Shown here: positions 52,837-62,558 of the stretch, piece by piece | Layout of the letters: each line of letters opens with the position of its first letter | How positions within the stretch are numbered: position 1 is the first letter of the stretch | From: Haloimpatiens massiliensis | GTDB lineage: Bacteria; Bacillota; Clostridia; Clostridiales; Clostridiaceae | Reading direction: 5' to 3' | Assembly: GCF_900184255.1 (NCBI RefSeq) | Contig: NZ_LT854640.1 | Coordinates: 335,480 to 399,479, forward strand | DNA: 64,000 nucleotides | Made by a program: the position numbers and the translations under genes | Notes under the pieces: generated by a model | The model's input: the letters and a program-made list of their open reading frames with translations, nothing else | Database searches by the model: none | Told to the model about the DNA's origin: nothing

Positions 52837-53748
52837 ATGAAGGGAATAAATAAAAATCAGCTAAAGAACATAGAAAGTTACATAATGGAAAATGGCAGAA
52901 CTATTGAAAAAGCAAAGTGGAATTATACCTTTAATGCTGGTGATAAAGATGCTATCACTTCAGAACTATTAAAATATCAAAATAGCGACGGTGGATTTGG
53001 CAGAGGGCTTGAGGCTGATATCTTGATGCCTTATTCATCTAGCATTGCTTCAACTGAAGCTATTTTTATTGCTTATGAATATGGACTAAATTGTAAGGAC
53101 AGCTGGTTTAAAAACTTACTAAATTATTTTGAAAATACCATTGAAGATGAAACTATAATTTCTTCATTTTGGGAAAAAGTATCTAGTAAGGTAGAAGAGT
53201 ATCCCCATGCACCTTGGTGGAACTATTCTGAAGAAACAAGGTTTACACCTAATCCTTGTGCAGTGGTAGCTTCTGCGTTTTTAAAATATGGCAGTGAATC
53301 TCAAAAATCACTAGGACATAAAATAGCAGAAAGGTGCATTAAATTTTTAAATAGTGACGAGCCATGTTATGATCATGATTGTTATTGTCTTCAAACACTC
53401 ATTAAAGTTTTACAGGAAATGCATTCAGATTTAATTACTCATACTACAATACTTCATATGAATAGGAGAATCTTGGGGTGTCTTTGCACAGATGCAGAAA
53501 AATGGATGGAGTATGTGGCACAACCACTTGATTTAGTAGCAGCGCCTGATTCTCAGTGGTACAAGCTAGTTGAGCCATATATAGAAGAAAATATAAACTT
53601 TTGGATCCATTCATTAAATGAAGAAGGTTATTGGCAGCCGAATTTTTCTTGGGGAGTAGACAGTGAAATTTCAAGAGAAGTGACTAAAATATGGAGATGC
53701 TATATATCAGTGAAAAGAGCTAGGATTTTAAAGTCCTTTCAGAAATGA
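52837..53748 (+). CDS. Terpene-cyclase-fold (squalene/prenyltransferase repeat) protein
   Basis: 303 residues, soluble, all helical. The motif YQNSDGGFGRGLEAD near residue 48 is the QxxDGxF repeat of the alpha/alpha-barrel in squalene cyclases and prenyltransferase beta subunits. NSLNEEGYWQPNF-like LNEEGYWQPNFSWG near the end is another unit. It has no DxDD catalytic motif, so cyclase activity is not claimed. RBS TTGGAGGTGTCAT. Function unknown. Confidence 0.75.
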   Translation: MKGINKNQLKNIESYIMENGRTIEKAKWNYTFNAGDKDAITSELLKYQNSDGGFGRGLEADILMPYSSSIASTEAIFIAYEYGLNCKDSWFKNLLNYFENTIEDETIISSFWEKVSSKVEEYPHAPWWNYSEETRFTPNPCAVVASAFLKYGSESQKSLGHKIAERCIKFLNSDEPCYDHDCYCLQTLIKVLQEMHSDLITHTTILHMNRRILGCLCTDAEKWMEYVAQPLDLVAAPDSQWYKLVEPYIEENINFWIHSLNEEGYWQPNFSWGVDSEISREVTKIWRCYISVKRARILKSFQK

Positions 53749-54329
53749 TATATGATATTCTCAAAGAAAAAGAAGCATTAGTAGCAAGAATGTTACTCTA
53801 GAAAATTGCACATCAAGTATCAAAAGGACTAGAACTAAGTGTATAGACTTAGTCCACATAGGAATCTAAAGTTATGCCGGCATTACAAAGGATAGAAGAA
53901 AAAGTGAAAACAAAATTACATCCAAAGAAAAATTTCATATAGTGATGGAGACATATACAATGTCAGAAGTAGAGCTTGGAAGATATTGTAGAGAAAATCG
54001 TATTATGTTTTATTAAACCTAATTAAGTTGATGATATTGTACGGACGATGGTGTGAGAGGACGGAAAATAAAATAATTATTTTCCTCCTATTTGATTAAG
54101 GATAGGATTTTTGTAATAGGTCTATGTAATTTGAGTCTTTCTACTTGTTATGGAGCTACATTTATTAAGTTTTTAAGCAAAGGCGTTTGGAATATTAATA
54201 TTACATGAAAAGACATTAGAATTATTTAATATATTTGACATTAAAATTGCCAAGATTTACAATTGAAATTGTAAAAAATTTTGGATATAACATTGTTAAG
54301 TGTAATTTATATAAATGGGGGGCTTTAGT
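53749..54329. other. Gene-poor region with decayed insertion-sequence sequence
   Basis: No intact gene in about 580 bp. It contains the transposase remnant listed separately and a hairpin (about 54063-54085, GGAAAATAA / TTATTTTCC). Around 53749-53920 there are interrupted frames without a family I can name. Confidence 0.4.
53924..54016 (+). pseudogene. IS3-type transposase N-terminal remnant
   Basis: A 30-codon stretch reads KEKFHIVMETYTMSEVELGRYCRENRIMFY, which resembles the OrfA-type piece KFxxVxETxxxxExELxxYCRxxGL found in several transposases. Both sides are out of frame or lost. It is a scrap of an old element. Confidence 0.45.
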
Positions 54330-54956
54330 TTGGAAAATTATTTTGTAATAGCTTTTGCCTTATCAGTTATAATTTATTCAATTATGTATTTATATCTAAG
54401 AAAAAGGAGAGCAAAGATTTCTTTTATAAAATTTATAGGAGAATTTACTTTTATAGGCTATTTAATTATGTTGATTTTAGTAACACTAGTTATGGATTAT
54501 GATCCTAATGTGGTTCGAGAAAGTGATTTGATTCCTTTTAAAGATATTATAAAAAATATTATTTTACAAGAAAATTTTATAGGTTTAAAGCAATTTAATC
54601 TTAATATAATAATGTTCATACCGTTAGGTATGCTTATACCTATTATAATTAATAAAAAGAGATGGAGTTTTAAAGCGATACTTTTTTTATCATTTATAGT
54701 CACTTTTTTAATAGAAACATGCCAATATTTTACAGGGAGAGCATTTGATGTGAATGATATTATTGCAAATTCAATAGGAGGACTTGTTGGTTATGCAGTA
54801 TATGTTCTATTATTTTGGGTAACATATTGTATATTTAGGCGTAAACATAAAAATGTTCTAGTAGAGAATAAGTATTTGAAGGAAAGAACAATATCATTAA
54901 TAGTTGTTATTATTTTTATAGTAGTAGCAACTTATTCAATAATTATAGGAGGGTAA
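54330..54956 (+). CDS. VanZ-family membrane protein
   Basis: About 208 residues with five membrane segments. The VanZ core is clear: SDLIPFKDII, FNLNIIMFIPLGMLIP, and FLIETCQYFTGRAFDVNDIIANSIGG. VanZ itself gives low-level teicoplanin resistance, but most relatives have no known job. The TTG at 54330 follows GGGGGGCTTTAG and is preferred over ATG 54315, which overlaps that RBS. No van genes are near. Confidence 0.85.
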   Translation: MENYFVIAFALSVIIYSIMYLYLRKRRAKISFIKFIGEFTFIGYLIMLILVTLVMDYDPNVVRESDLIPFKDIIKNIILQENFIGLKQFNLNIIMFIPLGMLIPIIINKKRWSFKAILFLSFIVTFLIETCQYFTGRAFDVNDIIANSIGGLVGYAVYVLLFWVTYCIFRRKHKNVLVENKYLKERTISLIVVIIFIVVATYSIIIGG

Positions 54957-54969
54957 TAGAAGCTTACAA

Positions 54970-55705
54970 TTTTAGGTTCAATGCGAATTTGTAAAGATAA
55001 GAAGTTGTATATTTGTTCCATATGTTATTGATGCATTTTGTTTCAATTTTAGTTGAAGAAGCTATTAAAGTAGATAATAAACCTTACTCAGAAGGAATGG
55101 GCGTAGACCTTGGACTAAAAGATTTTGCAATTTGTAATAATGGTTTATCTAAAAAGAATATTAACAAAACTAAAACAGTTAAAAAAGCAGAAAAGAAACT
55201 AAAACGTGAGCAAAGAAAGCTTTCAAGAAAATATGAAAGTTTAAAATTAAGAAATAAAAAAGAGAAAGGAGAAGCTACTGGTCAAAATATCCAAAAACAA
55301 ATAGTCAAGGTACAAAAACTTCATCAAAGACTTACAAATATAAGAACTGATTATATAAATAAAACAGTGAATGAGTTAATAAAACAAAAACCAAGTTTTA
55401 TAACTATCGAAGATTTAAATGTAAATGGAATGATGAAGAATAAACATTTAGCTAAAGCGGTTGCTGGGCAAAAGTTTTATGAATTTAGAACTAAACTTAT
55501 TTCAAAAGCTAAACAAAATGGCATTGAGATAAGAATAGTTGATAGATTTTATGCAAGTAGTAAAATGTGTAGCTGTTGTGGAGCATATAAGAAAGATTTA
55601 AAACTATCTGATAGAGTTTATAAATGCAGTTGTGGGCTTTCTATTGATAGAGATTTAAATGCTTCAATCAATTTAGCCAATGCTAAAGAATATAAGATAG
55701 CTTAA
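54970..55705 (+). pseudogene. tnpB: Truncated TnpB (IS200/IS605 group)
   Basis: The RuvC and zinc-ribbon half is intact: GVDLGLKDFAI, ITIEDLNVNG, CSCCGA...CSCG, IDRDLNAS. The N-terminal half is missing. Upstream bases 54976-55021 read GSMRICKDKKLYICS, the part just before the RuvC domain, but a small disruption then shifts into VSILVEEAIKVDNK. So the nuclease lacks its WED/REC domains and is surely inactive. Clear difference from the full-length copy at 44303, so it is another subfamily. Confidence 0.85.
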
Positions 55706-55820
55706 TTAAACAAGCACTTATATGTGTACCCAAGGCTATTTGGGGAATTAACGACTGTGGAGTACTATACAAACTGTAGTAGCTTAGGCAAGACAGAGTA
55801 CGTTGAAACAGTAAGAATCT
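55706..55820 (+). ncRNA. Right end / omega-RNA region of the truncated TnpB element
   Basis: Sequence after the stop contains CCCAAGGCTATTTGGGG (a hairpin), GGAGTACTATACAAAC and TAGTAGCTTAGG, ending GAAACAGTAAGAATCTC. The middle pieces match the region after the first tnpB. The element probably ends near 55820, just before the acetyltransferase remnant. Confidence 0.45.
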
Positions 55821-55863
55821 CAATATGGATACATTTGACCATGTTTTGAGTAGCAGAATGAAA

Positions 55864-56253
55864 ATGGAACAACAAATTGAGACAAGTAGATTAATTATCA
55901 GAAGGTTTAATGAAGATGATTGGCGTGATTTACACGAATATTTAAGTGATGAAGAAGTGGTCTTTTATGAACCTTATGGCACATTCAATGAAGAAGCATG
56001 TAAAAAAGAAGCTACCATAAGAGCAAAAGATGGTAGGTTTTTAGCAGTTTGTATAAAGAAAACTGGAAAAGTTATAGGTAATTTATATATGGAAAAACAG
56101 GATTTTAATACTTGGGAATTAGGGTATGTGTTTAATAAAAAATTTGAAAAGAAGGGATTTGCAACCGAGAGTGTAGAAAAAATAATGAACCTATATGGAC
56201 AGATACGTATGAATATGGCATTTTATCAGAAGAGAGGAGTAATAAAAGTGATT
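55864..56253 (+). pseudogene. RimJ/RimL-type GNAT with internal deletion
   Basis: The start (MEQQIETSRLIIRRFNEDDW...) through KKGFATESVEKIM (acetyl-CoA loop) is a normal GNAT. Then the frame shifts: the reading frame of the first part runs on to 56322 as unrelated sequence. In the +2 frame the bases from 56184 read NEPIWTDTYEYGILSEERSNKSD and stop, which is the normal C-terminal end of this family. About 40 codons in the middle have been lost together with the frame, so the enzyme is broken. Confidence 0.75.
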
Positions 56254-56485
56254 AGTGGCATACAAATAAGGGATATGCAGGATTTAGATATTGATGATAT
56301 TTCAATTCCATCTTTAATTTAAAGTACAAAATAAAAAATACAGTAATATTTTAAATAAAATTAAAATATTAACTATAATGAACATTGAATTAAAAATAAA
56401 AATATCGAAAACATAAAATAAATTAAAGTTTATAGGAAATTTTGCGATATTTTAAATATATATGAACTTTAAGGGAGGAGAAAAA

Positions 56486-58204
56486 ATGCTAAACAATTTA
56501 AAAGTAAGAAATAAGATATTTTTATTTTCAATTGTAATGATTTTATTACTTTGTATTATAGGTGGAACGGGGTACTATTATATTTCAAAATCTAATGAAG
56601 ATATAAAAGAAATGTATGAGGTTAATTTATTATCGGTAGAATGGTTAAACGATAATAGAAATCAAGCAAGAGCTATAGAAGCGGATATGTATTATATAAT
56701 ATTAAATGTTGAAAGAAAAGATAAGCAAACTGAAAATGTAAAAGACATAGAAAGTAGAAAGAAAACTTTTGATGAAAACTGGGAAAATTATAAAAAGAAA
56801 CATATTGATGAAAAAGAAGAAGAGATAATTCCAAAGGTAGAAGATAATCTTAAAAAATATAGATATGCTATGGACAATATTATAAAATTAGCTATGGAAG
56901 GTAAGCAAAAAGAAGCGTTAGAGGGATTTACTTCCATTGAAGATACTGCTGAATTATTTCAACAGAATTTAAAAGAATTAGCTTTATACAATACAAAGGG
57001 TGCAGCTGAATTAAATATTTTAAATAAAAAAGATCATAATACCGCAATAAGAATAATTATGATAGTATTTTTACTTGCGGTATGTATAAGTATAATTTTA
57101 ACCGTGTATATTTCAAAATCCATTGCGCATGCATTAACAGTTGCTGTAGATCATTTAAAAACTATAGCTAAAGGAGATTTTTCCAAAGAAGTTCCTCAAA
57201 TATTTAAAGAAAGAAAAGATGAAATAGGAGATATTATTAATGCAGTAGAAGAAATGCAGTATTCATTAAAACATTTAGTTAATAATGTAAAAAATGAATC
57301 TAATAGCATTGAAGAAGTAGTTAATAGTGTTGCGGAAAATGTAAAAAATCTTAACATGAATATAGAGGAAGTTTCTGCTACAACAGAACAATTATCAGCA
57401 GGAATGGAAGAAACATCAGCATCTTCACAAGAAATGAATGCATCATCAATAGAAATTGAAAAAGCCATAGAATCAATCGCAGATAAAGCTCAGAAGGGAG
57501 CAACTGCCGCAGGAGAAATAAATAATAGAGCAATTACTGTTAAAAATAACTTTACAGAGTCCAAGAAAAAAGCAGCGGTGGTTTTAGAAGAAAGTAAGGA
57601 GAGTTTGCAAAAGGCAATTGAAAGTTCAAAAGTTGTGGAGCAAATTAATGTGCTTTCAGAAGCTATTATGCAAATAACATCTCAAACTAATCTTTTAGCT
57701 CTCAATGCAGCAATAGAAGCAGCAAGAGCTGGAGAATCAGGAAAAGGGTTTGCAGTAGTAGCAGATGAGATAAGAGGTCTTGCGGAACAATCAAAGGATA
57801 CAGTTGGTGAAATACAAACAATAACAAAAAAGGTTATTGAGGCAGTAAATAATTTATCCGGAAGTTCAAATCAATTACTAAATTTTGTGGCAAGTGAAGT
57901 TGGTAATGACTACAATTCAATGCTTAAAGTAGCAGAACAATACAATGAGGATGCAAATTTTGTTGAAGAACTTGTAATGGAGTTTAGTTCTACATCAGAA
58001 GAATTATTGGCATCAGTTCAAGATATGGTAAAAACGATAGAACAAGTATCACAATCAGCTAATGAAGGAGCTAATGGAACAACAAATATTGCTGAAAGGG
58101 TTATGGATATAACTAAGAAATCTAATGATATATTAAGCCAAGTTGAAAAATCAAAACATAGTGCAGATAAGCTAAATAGCGAAATAATTAATTTTAAAAT
58201 TTAA
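56486..58204 (+). CDS. Methyl-accepting chemotaxis protein
   Basis: About 572 residues. Membrane segment 1 (about 12-32), an outside four-helix-bundle sensor (about 35-185, 4HB_MCP type), segment 2 (about 188-208), HAMP, and a long signalling coiled coil whose hairpin tip is the invariant TNLLALNAAIEAARAGESGKGFAVVADEIRGLAEQS. It reports ligand binding to CheA/CheW; no che genes are here. ATG 56486 follows AAGGGAGGAGAAAAA. Confidence 0.93.
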   Translation: MLNNLKVRNKIFLFSIVMILLLCIIGGTGYYYISKSNEDIKEMYEVNLLSVEWLNDNRNQARAIEADMYYIILNVERKDKQTENVKDIESRKKTFDENWENYKKKHIDEKEEEIIPKVEDNLKKYRYAMDNIIKLAMEGKQKEALEGFTSIEDTAELFQQNLKELALYNTKGAAELNILNKKDHNTAIRIIMIVFLLAVCISIILTVYISKSIAHALTVAVDHLKTIAKGDFSKEVPQIFKERKDEIGDIINAVEEMQYSLKHLVNNVKNESNSIEEVVNSVAENVKNLNMNIEEVSATTEQLSAGMEETSASSQEMNASSIEIEKAIESIADKAQKGATAAGEINNRAITVKNNFTESKKKAAVVLEESKESLQKAIESSKVVEQINVLSEAIMQITSQTNLLALNAAIEAARAGESGKGFAVVADEIRGLAEQSKDTVGEIQTITKKVIEAVNNLSGSSNQLLNFVASEVGNDYNSMLKVAEQYNEDANFVEELVMEFSSTSEELLASVQDMVKTIEQVSQSANEGANGTTNIAERVMDITKKSNDILSQVEKSKHSADKLNSEIINFKI

Positions 58205-58237
58205 GTAAAAAATAATATGTGAATATAATTATTTTAT

Positions 58238-58275
58238 ATCCCTTAAGTGTAGGCAATATACTTAAGGGATTTTAT
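58238..58275 (+). terminator. Terminator after the chemotaxis receptor gene
   Basis: ATCCCTTAAGT (58238-58248) pairs with ACTTAAGGGAT (58260-58270), followed by TTTATG TTTTT. Confidence 0.82.
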
Positions 58276-58483
58276 GTTTTTAACTATAATATTTTACTTA
58301 AGAATCTGAATGAACTTAGTACATTTTATTATGAAAAAATATTTCATAATAAAATTAAAAGCTTGAAATTATTTTATAAACATATTATAATGGACGTAGT
58401 TAAGATATTATAATTACAATTATTCGAAAATTTTTAAATGCACAAATATATATAATATTTAAAAACTGACTGGGGGTAGATGT

Positions 58484-58945
58484 ATGACATATCAACAGGT
58501 TTTGATAAGGTTTTTTTTAGCTGTAGTAATGGGGGGAATTATTGGATATGAAAGAGAGTATCAAAAGAGACCTGCTGGATTTATTACGAATATATTAGTT
58601 TGTATAGGAGCTGCAATTACTTCTATGATACAATTATATTTGGTTCAAGATTCTATAGATATAATAGGAGAATATCCTCAACTTACAAATGCACTTAAAG
58701 TTGATAGTGGTAGGATTATATCACAAGTTGTATCAGGAATTGGTTTTTTAGGAGCAGGTACAATAATACATAATAAAGGGTCTATTAAAGGTCTTACCAC
58801 TGCAGCTACTTTATGGGTAGTAGCTTGTATAGGTATTGCAGTAGGTATGGGATATTACTTTTTAAGTATTGTAGCCACTATTGGTGTTTATTGTGTGTTG
58901 GTTTTATTAAAAAAAGTGAAATTTAGGATACAAGATAAAAATTAA
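58484..58945 (+). CDS. MgtC/SapB-family membrane protein
   Basis: 153 residues, four to five membrane segments. Family signatures are clear: GGIIGYEREYQKRPAGF, CIGAA, ISQVVSGIGFLGAG and KGLTTAATLWVVACIGIAVG. MgtC proteins act in magnesium-limitation and membrane ATPase control; this short form lacks the C-terminal ACT-like domain. RBS ACTGGGGGTAGATGT. Confidence 0.9.
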   Translation: MTYQQVLIRFFLAVVMGGIIGYEREYQKRPAGFITNILVCIGAAITSMIQLYLVQDSIDIIGEYPQLTNALKVDSGRIISQVVSGIGFLGAGTIIHNKGSIKGLTTAATLWVVACIGIAVGMGYYFLSIVATIGVYCVLVLLKKVKFRIQDKN

Positions 58946-58962
58946 GAAAAATAATTTTTTTT

Positions 58963-58993
58963 ACATAATATGAAATAAAATTTCATATTATGT
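58963..58993. terminator. Bidirectional hairpin before murQ
   Basis: A perfect 13-bp stem ACATAATATGAAA (58963-58975) / TTTCATATTATGT (58981-58993) with a 5-base loop, flanked by a T run on the left and an A run on the right. It ends the mgtC unit. Confidence 0.65.
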
Positions 58994-59069
58994 GTGAAAA
59001 AAGTAAATAAAGTTTTAGTTAAGTTTTATAGAAAAATCTATTTAATTTTTATAGAGAGGATGTTTAATT

Positions 59070-59981
59070 ATGAATATTAACCTTGATTTATTAACTACTG
59101 AAAAGAGAAATCCAAATACAGTTGAAATAGACAAATTATCAACGGAAGGAATAATAAAACTTATAAATGAAGAAGATAAAAAAGTTGCATATGCAGTAGA
59201 AAAAGAAATATTAAATATAGCAAAAGCTGTTGATTTCATTACAAAAAAATTATATGAAGGTGGTAGATTAATTTATTTAGGGGCAGGTACTAGTGGTAGA
59301 CTAGGTATATTAGATGCTTCTGAATGTCCACCAACTTTTGGGGTTTCTCATGAAATGGTACAAGGTATAATAGCAGGGGGATATGAAGCAATATTTAGTG
59401 CCGTGGAAGGAGCAGAGGACAGTAAAGAATATGCAGTTAATGACTTAAAAAAAATTAATTTTAATAAAGATGATGTGTTAGTAGGAATAGCTGCAAGTGG
59501 AAGAACTCCATATGTTCTTGGTGGACTTGAATATGCTAGGGATATGGAAGCAATCACTATAGGGGTTACAAATAATTATAATTCTGAAATATCAAAGATA
59601 GTAGATGTTTGTATAGCAGTTGAGGTAGGTGAAGAAGTAATTGCAGGTTCAACTAGAATGAAATCAGGTACTGGTCAAAAAATGGTTTTAAACATGCTGA
59701 GTACAGGAGCTATGATAAAACTGGGTAAGGTATATGAAAATTTAATGATAGATGTAGAATCAACTAATATTAAATTAAAGGAAAGATGTAAGAAGATAGT
59801 TATGGAAGCTACTTCTGTTGATGAATGTGAAGCTAAAAAGTATTTAGAAATAGCAGATTATGATGTTAAGCTGTCAATATTTATGATAAAAACAGGATTA
59901 GACAAATTAAAATCCAAGGATATTTTGGATAAACATAAAGGATATGTTAGAAAGGCTTTAGAGTCTGTAAAAAATAAATAG
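59070..59981 (+). CDS. murQ: N-acetylmuramic acid 6-phosphate etherase
   Basis: 303 residues. SIS-domain enzyme that splits the lactyl ether of MurNAc-6-P to give GlcNAc-6-P and D-lactate. Characteristic segments: TTEKRNPNT at the start, YLGAGTSGRLGILDASECPPTFG, AGGYEAIFSAVEGAEDS, GIAASGRTPYVLGGL and GSTRMKSGTGQKMVLNMLSTG. Length is exact. RBS GAGAGGATGTTTAATT. It begins the MurNAc operon with the PTS and PHP genes. Confidence 0.96.
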   Translation: MNINLDLLTTEKRNPNTVEIDKLSTEGIIKLINEEDKKVAYAVEKEILNIAKAVDFITKKLYEGGRLIYLGAGTSGRLGILDASECPPTFGVSHEMVQGIIAGGYEAIFSAVEGAEDSKEYAVNDLKKINFNKDDVLVGIAASGRTPYVLGGLEYARDMEAITIGVTNNYNSEISKIVDVCIAVEVGEEVIAGSTRMKSGTGQKMVLNMLSTGAMIKLGKVYENLMIDVESTNIKLKERCKKIVMEATSVDECEAKKYLEIADYDVKLSIFMIKTGLDKLKSKDILDKHKGYVRKALESVKNK

Positions 59982-60041
59982 GTATATTTTAAATATCTTC
60001 TTTTATTTAAAATAAATAAAAATATTAGGGAGGTTCATGTA

Positions 60042-61442
60042 ATGTCTAAATTATTACCTAAACAATTAGGGGAAAAGATTTTAGAAAATATTGGTGGCAA
60101 AGAAAACGTTTTATCAGTTACTCATTGTGCTACTAGATTAAGGTTAGTTCTAAAAGACAAGGGTTTAGTGGACAAAGCTAAACTGAATAATGTAAATGGA
60201 GTGCTGAGCATTGTAGAACAAAGTGGGCAATTTCAAATTATATTAGGACCTGGTACTGCTGGAAAAGTTGCCAATGAATTTGGAAAACTTGTAGGTCTTA
60301 AAGTAGGGGAAGTAGATGAAGTAAAGGCTAGAAAAGAAGAATTAAAAACAAAAAATAATACTCACTTTAAATTATTTTTAAAACATTTATCAAATATTTT
60401 TATTCCGTTGATACCTGCATTTGTTGGTTGTGGAGTTATTTATGGTTCATCTAAGTTGTTAATGAATTTAGGAGTAATAAATAAAAATACTTATGCTATG
60501 TTGGGAGTTATAGGTAAGGCTATATTTACCTATATGAGTATAATGGTAGGTATGTATACTGCCAAAGAATTTGGTGGTAGTATTACTTTAGGAGGAGCAA
60601 TAGCTGGTATTTTAAGTTCACCAGGTCTAGCTAAAGTTGCAATAAATGGTAAAAATCTTGTACCAGAGCAAGGTGGAATAATTGCTGTTTTAATAGCTTG
60701 TATGTTGGGTGCATGGTTAGAGAAAAAGATTAGAAAAATAATGCCATCAATTCTAGATTTAATATTAACACCTACTATAGTTTTATTGGTAATTGGGTTA
60801 GGCAGTATCTACGTAGTACATCCTTTGGGTGTAATGTTAACTCAAGGAATTAGTAATGTTGTAAATGTGTTAATTGATAAAGGTGGAGTTTTAGTTGGCG
60901 CAGTTTTGTCAGGAACATTTTTACCACTAGTAATGACAGGGCTTCATAGAGCTTTAACACCTATAGAAGTAAGTTTATTAAAAGAAACAGGATTGGATTT
61001 ATTAAGACCTATTTTAGCAATGGCCGGAGCTGGACAAGTTGGAGCTGGAATAGCAATTTACTTAAAAACAAAAAATAAAAAATTAAAGAATATAATAGGA
61101 AGTTCATTACCAGTAGCTATGCTGGGAATAGGAGAACCACTAATGTTTGGTGTAACATTACCTTTAGGAAAACCGTTTATTACAGCATGTGTTGGCTCTA
61201 TGATAGGTGGAGCATACATATCTATAATGAAAGTAGCATCTATAGGTATTGGATTATCTGGATTACCATTAACATTATTGGTACCATCAGAAAAAATAAT
61301 CCATTATTTAATAGGAACTTTATTAGCTTATGTAGGAGCATTTTTACTAACTTATTTTACTAAATGGGATGATTTATCTGATGATATGGGAGAAGGAATG
61401 GAAGCAAATTCAGTACTAAATGAGGTATTACATCTAAAATAG
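60042..61442 (+). CDS. murP: PTS transporter EIIBC, MurNAc type
   Basis: 466 residues. EIIB (1-90) with the phosphocysteine in VTHCATRLRL; EIIC (about 110-455) with roughly ten membrane segments and IGEPLMFGVTLP. No EIIA, which is supplied by the last gene of the locus. Position after murQ fixes the substrate as N-acetylmuramic acid with good probability. RBS TAGGGAGGTTCATGTA. Confidence 0.88.
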   Translation: MSKLLPKQLGEKILENIGGKENVLSVTHCATRLRLVLKDKGLVDKAKLNNVNGVLSIVEQSGQFQIILGPGTAGKVANEFGKLVGLKVGEVDEVKARKEELKTKNNTHFKLFLKHLSNIFIPLIPAFVGCGVIYGSSKLLMNLGVINKNTYAMLGVIGKAIFTYMSIMVGMYTAKEFGGSITLGGAIAGILSSPGLAKVAINGKNLVPEQGGIIAVLIACMLGAWLEKKIRKIMPSILDLILTPTIVLLVIGLGSIYVVHPLGVMLTQGISNVVNVLIDKGGVLVGAVLSGTFLPLVMTGLHRALTPIEVSLLKETGLDLLRPILAMAGAGQVGAGIAIYLKTKNKKLKNIIGSSLPVAMLGIGEPLMFGVTLPLGKPFITACVGSMIGGAYISIMKVASIGIGLSGLPLTLLVPSEKIIHYLIGTLLAYVGAFLLTYFTKWDDLSDDMGEGMEANSVLNEVLHLK

Positions 61443-61462
61443 TAAACATTGGAGGAATTATA

Positions 61463-62305
61463 ATGAAATTTGAATTTCATATGCATTCTGTTTATTCAGA
61501 TGGAAGTTCTAAAGTTGAGGAGATATTTGAGGTCGCTAACTCTTTAAAATTATCTGCTCTAGCAATAACAGATCATGATACAGTATTAGGTCTTGAAAAA
61601 ACAAATGAATTAAGTAAAAAATATGGGATACCTTTTATACCAGCAGCAGAATTTACAGCTTTAGAAAATGGTATAAAGTTTCATGTTTTAGGATATGGCA
61701 TAGATTATAATTCTTCAGAATTGATAGAATATTCCAATGATATATTGGAAAAATTAAATAATAAATCTAGAAATCAGATAAAATTAATGCATAAGAATGG
61801 CATTAATATTAAAGAAGAAGAATTTTATAAAGAGGGTCAAGGGGGCCCTCTTTATAGAGCTAAAATGCTTAAAGTACTAAGTAAACATGGATATTTAAAG
61901 AAAGAAAATATAATGACTTCCTTAAGATTTTATTTTGGAAAAGATGCTCCTTATTATGTGGAAGACAATTTTAAATACTATGGTTTTCAAGAAATATGCA
62001 ATTTAATAAAGAACAATAATGGCATAGTAGTTTTAGCTCATCCAGAAAAAATAAAGAAGAAAGATGATAAGTTGTATGAAAATTTAATAAATAGTAGTTT
62101 GTTAGATGGATTAGAAATATATCATCCTGCAAATAGTTTAAAATCAAGACAAGAACTTAAAGAAATAGCTGATAAAAAAGGATTGGTTATAACAGGTGGA
62201 TCAGATTATCATGGTGAATATAATAAAGATCAAACACCTATTTGTGGAATAGAAATGCCGAAATGTATTTATGATAATTTATCCCCATATTTACAAAACA
62301 AATGA
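61463..62305 (+). CDS. PHP-domain hydrolase linked to murP
   Basis: 280 residues. PHP metal motifs are complete: FHMHSVYSDGS, ITDHDT, Glu in PAAEFTAL, LAHPEK and GGSDYHGE. It begins 20 bp after murP, in the same order as the PTS-PHP pair at 20.2-22.8 kb, although the two PHP proteins differ clearly in sequence. A phosphoesterase acting on a MurNAc-derived phosphate or a related sugar phosphate is a reasonable guess. RBS TTGGAGGAATTATA. Confidence 0.88.
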   Translation: MKFEFHMHSVYSDGSSKVEEIFEVANSLKLSALAITDHDTVLGLEKTNELSKKYGIPFIPAAEFTALENGIKFHVLGYGIDYNSSELIEYSNDILEKLNNKSRNQIKLMHKNGINIKEEEFYKEGQGGPLYRAKMLKVLSKHGYLKKENIMTSLRFYFGKDAPYYVEDNFKYYGFQEICNLIKNNNGIVVLAHPEKIKKKDDKLYENLINSSLLDGLEIYHPANSLKSRQELKEIADKKGLVITGGSDYHGEYNKDQTPICGIEMPKCIYDNLSPYLQNK

Positions 62306-62306
62306 T

Positions 62307-62476
62307 ATGATTATCCCACAAAAAGCATTATATTACCTGAATTATGAAATTTCTCTGGAATGACTTGCACAAGAAGCAAAGGAACTGTTTAAATTTATTG
62401 TTCCGAGCTCTTATGCAAGTCATGGAGGAGAAATTTCATAATTCCATCACATTATACCTTATTGTGGGTTAATCAT
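62307..62476. repeat. Palindromic repeat family B, short form, copy 6
   Basis: 170 bp from ATGATTA to TAATCAT; the arms pair nearly throughout. It is almost identical to the copy at 7146-7303. It starts within two bases of the PHP stop codon and lies between the operon's PHP gene and murR, so it probably acts as a terminator. Confidence 0.88.
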
Positions 62477-62558
62477 GATATAATATAATCACTTTATATG
62501 TATAGAATTAAGCCATTTAGTAGCAATGACAGTGCTTAATTTGTATGGAGGTGGATTT

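Noticed and set aside
53749..54329. A small RNA gene in the gap before vanZ
   Set aside because: Only one weak hairpin and a transposase scrap are visible; no promoter-terminator pair could be defined.
58219..58413. A 64-codon frame after the chemotaxis receptor gene
   Set aside because: It runs through the terminator hairpin and has AT-rich composition without an RBS.
7146..62476. Family-B hairpins as a CRISPR array
   Set aside because: Copies are far apart, palindromic over their whole length and lack regular spacers.
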